Below, piece after piece: positions 10,040-19,462 of a stretch of 64,000 nt of DNA. Position numbers and translations under genes: made by a program. Position 1 is the stretch's first letter. Each line of letters opens with the position of its first letter. The notes beneath the pieces are model-generated. The model saw only the letters and a list, made by a program, of their open reading frames with translations. It made no database searches and was not told the DNA's origin. This stretch comes from Russula earlei (Eukaryota > Basidiomycota > Agaricomycetes > Russulales > Russulaceae). The stretch spans positions 222,541 through 286,540 of the forward strand of contig JAGFNK010000016.1 of the NCBI GenBank assembly GCA_025769875.1. The letters are read 5' to 3'.

Positions 10040-12245
10040 TTATAGTTTGGCGTTCGATGGCATGGCGCGGAGGGCTTGCCGGACACCAAGGTCACCGAGA
10101 ACATCTTCTGCGCCACCAAGCAACGCATCGAACGTTATAGTCCGATGATACTGTGGTGTCCATCATCAGTCGATCATCTGCTCGAGGTGAACTGGCGTAT
10201 GCCTGCTACTTACGTGCTCGATGAAGCGGCCCATCCCCGTCCGCGTGATTCCACGTCCACCGAAGATCTGCACGGCGTCCCGCGCGGTGTCTTGCGCCGT
10301 CTGGGTAGCGTACATTTTCAGCAGGCCGATCGGTCCAGCAAGGCGCCGAGCCTGTTCCTTGTACGACTGCGCTCCTTCTTTGAACACGACGCGACGGGGC
10401 ATTCGAGTCAAAATGCGGAACGCACCATGTTGTTCATCTGGTGCGTTATGTCCTCCAGCCAACTCTGCACGGACTCCACGCGAGCGATCATCGCGGCGAT
10501 CTTGCTGCGGATGACGGCCTGCGACGCCAGAGGCTTGCCGAACGCCTTGCGTTGGTTGACCCACTTCAAACACTCCTCCACGATCAGGCGCTGAGAACGG
10601 GCAGAGCCCGCCGCCATCACCCAGCGTTCGTGATTGAAATTGCTGGAAAAAGAAAAAAGGCGTGAGGTGACGCCGTTTGCATCTGATCGTTCGGGAGCTT
10701 CACCTCAGCATAACGAACACTCCTCCTCCCTCTGGGCCAAGGGTGTTCCCGACGGGCACCTTTACATTGTCAAACGTGATATAGGCCGTCCCGGCCGTCG
10801 TGGAATAGCTCGTCTTGATTTGCGACGTCTCGACGCCTTCGCCGCGCTCAACAAGTATGACGGTAAAGCCGTCGTTTGTTTTGCATCCGACAGTGAAATA
10901 GTCCGCAAATCTAACAAGTTGCATTCAGAAACACGACGGGGAGCGGTATGAACATGCCACGTACACTCCGTTCGTGATCCACTTTTTCGTTCCGGTGATG
11001 ATCCAGTGTTTGCCGTCTTCCGTCTTCTTTGCTGTGGTCTTGAGGCCCATAACATCACTTCCAGCAAATGCCTCGGAGATGGCAAGGCAGATAAACTTCT
11101 TGCCCGCGAGGACCTCTGGTACGACGCGCGCCTTGAGCTCGGGCGAGCCGAAGTTCAACACGGGAGGGAGGCCGATGATCGCGCCAGCCTGGAGACCTGC
11201 GGCACAGCTCAGGTTTGAACATCCGAAGTGGGCGTACGATGAAAAAAGTTACCATCTCCATAACCTCTGGCACTGCAGCGGGCGGTCTCTTGATGAAGGA
11301 CAAGCTATACAAATTACGGGAACGTGAAGGCGTTTCTGTCATGTCGACACGAATGTACCCACCTCATGAAAATAATCAAACTATTAGCAGCTCGAGGTCA
11401 GCGTGTGCTCTGAAAAAGAATGTTGTTGGGATGTACCTCCTCGGGCTTTACAACCCCACCCATGAGGGTCAACCCGTGGAGATGCTTTCCGGGACCAGAT
11501 CGCATTGCGTGGAGATTGACCTCGCTGATTTAATCCTTTCAGTACCACTTGTATCGAGTTTGAGCATCACACATCACATACGCCATTTTTTGGATGACTT
11601 CCAGGCTAGGACGCTTGCCATCCTCTTCACGGGCTTGTGCGTCCGGGTAGATGACCTCATCGTGGAACTTGCGGACGGCCTGCTGCAGCCTACGATGGCT
11701 CTAGGACAAGAGAGACGACATCGGGGCGCCGTTACGCTGGGAGAAGGAGAACACAACATCCATACCTCCTTGTAATAGGGGCTGTAGTAGCCCTCTGCTA
11801 GCCACGTGGGCTCCGCATGGGGTACTTTGCTTATTCCGGCCGTTGTACGGTCTACGATGGATGGCTTCTCGCCGTCGATGTGACCGATCTGCAGGCGCTG
11901 GTATTGTGGCCGTTGGAGGACCTCATGACGATGAAGACCGTAGAAAGCGTCGGTCGCGTCTTGACCGGCTAAGTTGATGCAGCCTCCGGGTGAACTGGGC
12001 TGGTAAGGGGGAAGGGAATGAAGTACGAACCGATATCGTCATCAAGGAGAACGGCGGCGCCTCCGGGGTGGAGGTTCTTGAACCGAGTAAGGTCATAGAC
12101 CTTGCTATCAATGACGACCCACTGAAGACGGGATGAAATTCGGAATCGAGGCGCTGAGAAGGAAAGATCTCACAAGGTCATCCTCCTTGTTGTGCTTCGT
12201 GACGTCGTCGCGGGTTAGTTTCTGGAGTTCTCTGGGCGATGCCAT
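10040..12245 (-). CDS. Cytochrome b5-acyl-CoA dehydrogenase fusion, peroxisomal signal
   Basis: Twelve predicted exons (- strand, 5' to 3'): 12245-12174, 12121-12031, 11968-11766, 11700-11582, 11524-11437, 11380-11363, 11304-11253, 11196-10965, 10910-10704, 10642-10426, 10366-10214, 10150-10040; all junctions are GT-AG and in frame, 520 residues. Residues about 8-80 form a cytochrome b5 domain with the haem ligands in LHPGG (His42) and GLHRHEV. The rest is an FAD-dependent acyl-CoA dehydrogenase with the signature AISEAFAGSD, KKWITNGVFADYF and QIFGGRGI. The protein ends NAKL, so AKL is a canonical PTS1, suggesting peroxisomal import and a role in fatty-acid or acyl-CoA oxidation. Exon 6 is only 18 nt (FDYFHE). 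Fusion of these domains is known in fungi. No lesion seen. The start lies 36 bases from the end of the LysM gene on the same strand. Confidence 0.9.
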
Positions 12246-12281
12246 CGTACAATTCGTTTAGTTTTTTGTGAACCGTTGGAT

Positions 12282-13422
12282 TTATAGCCTCTCCGATCCA
12301 CATGTGATTACGGGACTGTCTAGCTCCGGTGGCGTCGCTCTGTATTGTGGGGCGACCCTGACTACCACATCATGGTTTGAATTGGTAGGCTCTGGATGCG
12401 TACCCTCTCCCTTCAGCCCTCTCTCGGCGCTCCCACTCGCGTCATCATCCAGGTACCGATCCACCTCCAGCCTGACCCTGCTCCGGGCTACCCGATGTGA
12501 CTCTTTTCCCCCTTCGTCTGAACAACGTACGCATGCGCAATCCCATCGTCCGTCTCCTTCGTCACCTGCTGGAACGCAACTTGTGCGCGTGCGCGCTCCC
12601 GCTGCCTCCGTTGAACCTCTTCTTCCGGTGGAACGTCCCTCGTGGCCTTTTGTTATGGGTGTGACTGCGGGAGGACGAGAAAGGTCCGCGTGTGCAGCAA
12701 GTGTGGCGTCGTGCGCAGTGTACTTGGCGGAAGGTCATTCAGTTTACAGAGTGTTCGACCCTGATGGCGGTGAGAGGTGCTCTCCGAACGAGAGGTAGAT
12801 CCGTAACGCTCACCTCGACTCCCAAGCGGAGAGATATTCCCAACAGCGTGTCGTCCGGTTGAATGTAGTATCTCCCGGGGCTGCCTTGATTGCCCTCAGG
12901 GGTCTCACCCGGCGTGGTGGGGCTTGCGCGAGCCTGCCCACCACTGATATCGTGTTGTGCGTGCTTCGCGACCTCGGACGGCGGTTCCGTCGCGCCGGGG
13001 GTCTTCGTGCTTTCGCCGACGTGTATCTCAGCACTTTCATCCTCGTCCTCGTCTCCAACGACAAAGACGTCTTCATCTCGAATAGCACCGTCGACGTTGA
13101 CGTTGAAAGACGCCGCCTGGTATTGTCCGCGCACCTTCTCCGAAACGGCCCCGACGCCGCCCAAACAGGCAAGGCAAGGGTCGTACCTCGCCAGCCGAGG
13201 ATTTAACGCGAGGCAGGAGGGGCATATGGGACGCCCGCAGCACCGAGTGAGAAATACGGCAGAGCTGGATCCGGGCGATGTACTCCCACTTTGGGCGCCT
13301 TCGTGCGTCCGCTTCCACAGACGGGGTGGCAGAGATGATGAGCAGGCCAGACAAAGCGGCGCTGTCGTGCTCAAGACTCGTGACATGTCAGTTTCAGGGT
13401 AGTGCAGTAAAAGAACGGGCAA
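12282..13422 (-). CDS. Zinc-binding/LysM protein with in-frame stop
   Basis: Exons 13422-12814, 12760-12541 and 12477-12282. N-terminal cysteine clusters CLAC (24-27), CCGRPICPSC (61-70) and PCLAC (82-86) suggest a zinc-ribbon or treble-clef fold. An acidic linker follows, then a LysM domain from residue about 184 (YYIQPDDTLLGISLRLG), completed in exon 2 by GRTLCKLNDLPPS. After LVLPQSHP a TAA (12653-12655) interrupts the frame, yet the same frame continues with a charged helix (PPEEEVQRRQRERARAQ) and, after a clean intron, VDRYLDDD, as in the C-terminus of intracellular LYSMD-type fungal proteins. Read literally the product is 238 residues; the family form would be longer. The ATG at 13386 is an alternative start. 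There is no signal peptide, so it is not a secreted chitin-binding effector. Confidence 0.7.
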
Positions 13423-13898
13423 CGTTATCCTGCATGGGATGTGAGCAAGAATCCGTGGGCATTACTATATGGGGTCGGGTGTGATTGAAGCCATTTTGCT
13501 GCAGTCCCAGTCCCTGACGACGATGGAAAGCACTTGATCAAGGAAAGTTCAGAGACATCATCTTCAAAATTATTCCATTACTGTCCTTGCGGCGGTACAA
13601 CTCGCTGCGCAGCACAGTTTTCATTCAACATCAACACTGCCCATTCACATGGATCTCGGTACAACACCACCACCACCACCACCTAACCCTAACCCCACAT
13701 TGAACCCCACCCCGTCCAGTGAAGCCTCCTGACCCAGGGAAAGCTGATCCACCAATAAGGGACCACCCAAAAAGTACTGTGACCGCCCCAGACAATGAGG
13801 AGGACATAGACAAAACATCTAACTTGGAACATGGCACTCTGGTCAGAAATGAAACTGGAGCCCACAACTCCACCACTGGACATCAGTAAAGATGGATT
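13423..13898. other. Edge of gene block, no gene seen
   Basis: Non-coding sequence upstream of the LysM gene. It includes a (CAC)n-type microsatellite near 13661-13683 followed by two CCTAACC units. From about 13680 the composition changes toward transposon-like AT-richer sequence. Confidence 0.5.
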
Positions 13899-14455
13899 TT
13901 AGTTTCCGTCGGTTTCTCACCTCAGGAAACCAAAAAAAACCAGCAGAAACCGGGAAACCGGGAGACTGGGAAACCCATGTCTGGTTTCCCGGAAACAACC
14001 TGAGAGTATCTTTCATGGAAACCTAAGAAACTAACAGAAACCTGTCGAAAGTTTGGAAACTGGTAGAACTATAGTATAGTAGGAAAAAAATCACTGAAAA
14101 TGGTCAGAAATAGGGTATACATCGTTTCTACTTGTAATTGGAAGTCGATTTGAGCTGGTATGGATCTAAGCCTTGAGGGGACTCTCAGGTATATACGGAT
14201 CAGCATGGAATGCAGATATCATCGAGGCATCAGCACGATGAAGGGATTCATCGTCACCATCATTGTCTGCACATTCCAGTGCAAGGTGCCAGTGTTGCTC
14301 ACTCAGACGGTCAATGTGACCATAGAAAATTCGAATTGTTTTCCAGTGTGCTTCATGATGTCTACCAGGTTTCCCAGTTTCTGGGTTTTTGGTTTCCGGA
14401 AACTGGGAAACCAGCGGAAACCAACAAAAACCCGGGAATTTTTTTTATGGTTTGC
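13899..14455. repeat. GGTTTCC/GGAAACC short-motif array with inverted copies
   Basis: GGAAACC and GGTTTCC occur many times in both orientations, densest at 13899-14065 and 14366-14440, so each cluster can fold on itself and with the other. They bracket about 300 bases of ordinary sequence. This resembles the subterminal repeats of a non-autonomous DNA transposon. Ends and target duplication were not found. Confidence 0.5.
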
Positions 14456-16798
14456 TGATGGAGATGACCTAAACTCAAACCAACCATCAGCCTGGGGAAA
14501 CGACCCTCTTGGTATACTCTCATACACCCATGACTACATTGAGATCATCCAGAAAGGTTTCACCCCCCCCCAAAAAAAAAAATGTTGGGAACCCTGAATG
14601 CATTGGAATGGGCTGAAATATGCTGCCTCCTAGTTAACGCTATTGGCCAAGGTTTTCTCCAATCAGTAGACAAACTAGGAGAAACCAAAGTGGGAGACAC
14701 CATCACTGCCACCATTGACCCAACTCCTATGACACCAAATGTCATGAACCATTTCCCAGAGAGGGCCCTTGAATGACCCTTCCTTATTAGAGGAAACCCA
14801 GCCTCTATGGTGTCACCCTGTTCACATGGACAAAAGGGGTGAGTAGAGGTGTCCACAATATCACGCACGAATTGTCGTGTGGGTGATTCTTGGCACAATC
14901 GACATACAGCAAGCCCCACTTAGTGGCAACCCTTTTAGCCATAAAGGACAGTATTATAGCCTCTCTAAGGACCCTCTATGGCGACTCTAAGTGCTCTACA
15001 AGAGGCACTAACAAGACACTAACAGCCCTACAACGTGTTATCAGACTAACTCTAATAACCATAGAACAACTATAAAGCAATACTAAGGACCTTAATATAA
15101 GTATTAGGGTCGACTCTAATGACCCTAATAGAACTATATAAGGGACCTTATAAGCAACTCTATTCCCTGAACCAAACTACAAGTCCTCAAATGACCAGCC
15201 CTAAACTAACTAACAGGTAAATGGATCAGGTGCTTCGCACAAGTACTAAGGCAGTGAACACGTGGACAGTAATGGCTCTTACTCATCAACAGGGGCCTTC
15301 TTACTCAGCAGCTTACTGAGCATGACTGAGCATGCTCAGTAAGCGTACCCTGACTTCTTACTCATCCATCAATTGTGCTTGATAACAAGGTTATGACTTG
15401 TTCCCTATTTAGCAGTTCTCTTGTAGTATATAAGTGCTCAATAAAGTAGCGGACAGTCTTCAGACTGTCCATTTGTTTATGGCACTCTCTATCCCTGGGA
15501 TACTCCTTTTTAGGACTGTCCCCTTGTGTCACTCTGGCCTCATCTCTGCATAACTGCTTGTCTCTACCAGTAACTGTACCTCTCTGGTACCTGGTACTAC
15601 TTTGGACCCTTCTCCTTGCCCACACCATCCTAGACATCTATTGACTTGTCTCTGAGCTTATCCCTTGCTCTTGAACTGGATTGTTCAACAGTGAGTCTTG
15701 ACACCAAACCACCCCACCTACTTCCACAAGCTGATGAGTGCAGCCAGCCTCCTAGCAGACCATATCACTGGCAACCTCATCAACTACCAGGATGAGCACC
15801 CCAACCTTCTGGAGGATTATCAAAGGAAAGCTGCTTAGAGGGCCCTAGTGGAAGTGGATGAAGCATGGAGGATGTGGAAGGAGAATCAGATTGAGCAACA
15901 AGCTACCACACATGAGACAGAGATTGCAGTAGCTGCTCAGAACAAGAACACCACCTTCTTCCTACAATCTGTGGAGTCTATGGGTCTGGCCCTCTATGCT
16001 CAAGACAACACTGATCACTTACAGTTAATGCCCAAGGCCAGAAGCAAAAGAACCATATCTGGTTCCATGCTGCCTATGGTCCAAAGCCACACACCCTGGA
16101 ACACACACCCCAACAACATGAACAACATGCCCTCTTTGCCCCAAACACTGAAAGGATGAAACACAACACAAACCCCCAACACCCCATGCCCAACTACCAG
16201 GCAGGTGGATCTGTCACCAACACCAAACCCTAAAGGTAAAACTTACCCTAGCATGCTGACCACAGCACAAGACACTGCCCACCTGGGTGCAGATGCAATC
16301 ACTAAAGTGGTCATGAAAGCAACAGTTCCCTTTGTGATGCAAGTAGACACTTTGGAAAAACTTTCCAAGCCACTGCTGATAAACAGAACAACAGGTGAGC
16401 CTCAACATTGTCCACCTGCTAACATGAACACCAGGCTCTGGCTGCAACACCAGCACCCAACCCCAGCCACCACCAGCCACAACACCCACCCCAGCGCTCC
16501 AGCAGATGGTCCAGGTAACACAGAGGCAAACTTCACTCAGGTCTCCTACCAGAAGAAAACCAAGGGCACAAACAAAGGAGCACACACCATGGGTATTGCA
16601 CCAACAATGTCAATAATCACTCTGGCAACATACACTATGATAGCTGCAACCACAGCTGTTGACACCAACAAACCCCCTGGACCAAAACCCAGAACCTGTA
16701 ACATGCCAACTGTCACAGAAGTGACAGCCCTGCATTCAGGCAGACATAATGATGGCCAGGTGGAACAGAGTATACAAGCCAGGGCAGCAGCTGAGTAG
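14160..16798 (+). pseudogene. Unrecognised element-encoded ORF, split by a solo LTR
   Basis: Open segments at 14446-14734 and 15709-16798 join in sense once the LTR at 14740-15703 and one target copy are removed. The left part reads NALEWAEICCLL, the right part YFHKLMSAASLLADHITG, then a Thr/Asn/His/Pro-rich tail (15848-16159, 16205-16798). An in-frame stop near 15837 and frame changes show decay. It looks gag-like in composition, but no zinc knuckle or known domain is visible, so the function is not assigned. Confidence 0.35.
14740..15703 (+). mobile_element. Solo LTR, family A, copy 1
   Basis: 964 bases starting TGTCATGAACC and ending GTGAGTCTTGACA, with a perfect 5-bp target duplication CCAAA at 14735-14739 and 15704-15708. 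Inside are a TATA-like GTATATAAG (about 15427), an AATAAA-like signal, and the perfect palindrome GGACAGTCTTCAGACTGTCC. No internal retrotransposon region remains, so this is the product of LTR-LTR recombination. Confidence 0.92.
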
Positions 16799-16914
16799 GC
16801 TCTGTTGCGGCCACAAATTATATTACATAAATAATGACTTTAATTAAGCACAAAAAATGTGACAAAAAAAGTTAAATAAGGACAGTCTACTCATTCTGGC
16901 ACAACTTTTAGCCA

Positions 16915-17521
16915 GACTTGTTCCCTATTTAGCAGTTCTCTTGTAGTATATAAGTGCTCAATAAAGTAGCAGACAGTCTTCAGACTGTCCATTTGTTTAT
17001 GGCACTCTCTATTCCTGGGATACTCCTTTAAGGACCATCCTCTTGTGATCATTCTGGCCTCTTCCCTGCATAACTTCTCAATACTACCAGTAACCATACC
17101 TCTTTGGTACTTGGTACTGCTTTGGACCCTACTTCTTGCTCACGCTGTCTTGGACATCTACCGACTCATCTTTGAACTTCTCCCTCGCTCTTGAACTGGA
17201 TTGTTCAACAGTGAGTCCTGACACTATTTAGCACTTCCCTTGTAGTATATAAGCACTCAATAAAGTAGTGGACAGTCTTCAGACTGTCCATTTGATTTGT
17301 GGCACTCTATTACCGGGGGTACTCCTTTAGGACCGCCCTGTCCAGTACACCCTGGCCCTTACCTTCTGTGACCATCTCTTGCAGCCAGTACCAGTCCCTC
17401 TCTGTTACTTGCTACCCATTTGGACAGTACTCTTCACCAACTTCATCCTCAAACTCAGTTGACTTGTCTCTGAGCTCTTATCTCACTCTTGAACTGGATT
17501 GTTCAATAGTGAGTCCTGACA
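16915..17521 (+). mobile_element. Two tandem partial LTR 3' ends (family A-like)
   Basis: 16915-17223 repeats the last third of family A (TTGTTCCCTATTTAG to CAGTGAGTCCTGACA). Directly after, 17222-17521 repeats a more diverged version of the same third, again ending GTGAGTCCTGACA. Both keep the TATA-like box and hairpin. They truncate the Copia LTR that follows. Confidence 0.75.
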
Positions 17522-17656
17522 AGTGTAGTATGTGTAACCCTATTCCCATATGTGCATATACTAAAGTTCTGTCTAACATGTAACATCTGTGAGCAGATCT
17601 TGAACCTTGTATGAAGGTCTTCACCTTCTTTGATCCATTTGGGTTCCAGTTCAACA
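17522..17656 (-). mobile_element. 5' part of Copia LTR (family C), truncated
   Basis: On the - strand it starts TGTTGAACTGGAAC and matches the start of the intact family C LTR at 34554. It is preceded on the - strand by a purine tract (AAGGGGGAG, 17657-17665), the expected polypurine primer next to a 3' LTR. It therefore ties LTR family C to the Copia pol gene beside it. It is cut off at 17521 by the family A fragments. Confidence 0.75.
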
Positions 17657-17705
17657 CTCCCCCTTGCTAACTGCATTGGTAGATGCTGTGAGCATTTTCC
17701 CATGT

Positions 17706-18906
17706 TCAGGGGTAGAACGTTAGTCCTAACTGCTCCCTGAATTTGAGGAACTTGATGCAACCAAGGTTCTTGGTGAACATGTTGGCAGGGTTATTAGCCC
17801 CTTCAATAAAGAATAGCTCCACCTGTTTATTTTGTATGACTTTGCAAATGAAGTGATAGTGCAAATCAATGTGTTTGATGCACTTCTTTTGTACAGGGTT
17901 GGAGGCTAAGAATATTGAGCCTTGATTACCACCAAACAATGGGATAGGAGCAAGATTGATGCCAAGTTCTGTTAGTAATGACTTAATCCAAACTAACCAT
18001 CTGCTCATGTCAGAGAGCAACATGTACTCAGCTTTAGTGGAAGAGAGTGCGACTGTTTTCTGCGCTCATGAGTTCCATGAAAATATTGCTCCAGCCAGGT
18101 TCACCATATAGCCTGTTGTGGACTTCCGATTAGTCGGATCAGAAGCCCAGTCAGAGTCAGCATATGCCATTAGGCTGCCATTTGATGGTCCATCATAGAC
18201 CAAGGCATAATTGGCAGTTCCCAAGTGGTATTGGCAAATATAGAATGCTCAATTTAAATGATCCTCTGAAGGATTGGCAGCATGTTGCAACAACTTAGTG
18301 ACCACAAAGGCTATGTCTGGGTGCATTCCAAGCATTATGTATAGGAGTGATCCTATAACTTGCTGGAATTTTGACTGCAAGGCTGGGTCAGCAGCAGAAG
18401 TGTTGGGGGAGGGGTGATAGCCCTCTGGTAGCAGAGTAGGAGCAGGATTTGCATTAAGAAAGTTGAAACACTGCAGCACTTTCTTTAGATATTCAGTCTG
18501 GTCCAGATGTATCTGGCTGGACTTGTGATGAATGTGCATGCATAGAAATTCTTGGGCATTGCCCAGATCTCAACATTCCTAGAGCTTCATAAAGTGCTCC
18601 TTTGTTTTATTGATTTGTTTTTTGTCTGCTCCAAAGAAGAGCACATCATCAACATAGACAATGGCTATTAGACTCTTGTCTTTACTAACAAAGAGCCCAG
18701 AGTCAGACATAAGGCAAATAAGACTAAGCAAGACCATAGACTTGTCAAGGGCTTTCCACCATGCAAGTGCCACTTGTTTAAGTCCATATATTGCATGTTT
18801 TAGGCACATGACTTTCTGCTCTTGGCCTTTTATTTTGAAGCCTTCAGGTTGCTCCATATAGAGCTCTTCATCAAGCTCTCCATAGAGAAAGGCAGTCTTG
18901 ACATCT
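17706..18906 (-). pseudogene. Copia (Ty1-type) pol fragment: reverse transcriptase and RNase H
   Basis: Read on the - strand from 18906: VKTAFLYGELDEELYMEQPEG, then CLKHAIYGLKQ and IVYVDDVLFFG, the YVDD catalytic box of Copia reverse transcriptase; later YLKKVLQCFNF, IGSLLYIMLGMHPDIAFVV, and a Copia RNase H end (HIDLHYHFICKVI, NPANMFTKNL). Frame breaks near 18540 and 18030-18250 make it inactive. The 5' side stops at 18906, exactly where another LTR begins, so the upstream integrase part has been lost. Confidence 0.88.
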
Positions 18907-19384
18907 TGTCACAGGTACCAAGACTTTGGATTGGACTGGCAACCGGGCTAGCCTACCCGGACTTGACTCGTGTTTACCTCATGACTGATGACTCATTTCA
19001 TAAACTCATGCTTACCACTAGGTTCCAGAATGTTCCTGTCTCGATCACCTCACCGTTCCCTTAAGGACACCATTTGATATAGTGTCTTTTACTGTATATA
19101 AACCTGTCAGTTGATGAGGACAAGCCCTAAGCTAGTTCTCTGGTGAAATATCACTGGATCTTGCTTCAGACTTGTAGGCTTGCAAATTAATCAAGCAAAC
19201 GTCTCAGAAGCTCTCTCATCTCTCTAAGTCTTTGAACATGAAGACTTCTCAGTTGTCTTTCTCCTCTGCAGTACACAATTGCCTTGGCATTGTTGTCACC
19301 AAGTTCCCTGAATCTTGCAAGAACTTATCATTCTCACTCGACTCTGTGTGCATGTCTTGCATGTGAATGGATTTGTCAGTGACA
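18907..19384 (+). mobile_element. 5' LTR of a Gypsy-like element (family F)
   Basis: Begins TGTCACAGG and ends CAGTGACA, giving matching inverted ends, with a TATA-like TGTATATAAACC near 19089. It has no target duplication across itself, and a gag-like frame starts about 80 bases downstream, so I read it as the 5' LTR of a longer element. It interrupts the Copia pol fragment. Confidence 0.55.
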
Positions 19385-19462
19385 CCACCCCCAGTCGGTG
19401 ACATTAGAACAAGCTTACCTCTTTGAACCCTTGACCCTGAACCACACACTCACAAGAATATA

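Noticed and set aside
13073..13354. Extra genes opposite the LysM gene
   Set aside because: Both-strand open frames are explained by the GC-rich LysM exon; only the - strand frame has conserved cysteine clusters.
13683..13697. Telomere-like CCTAACCCTAACC
   Set aside because: Only two units, interstitial, next to a trinucleotide repeat; not enough to call a telomere or telomeric insertion.
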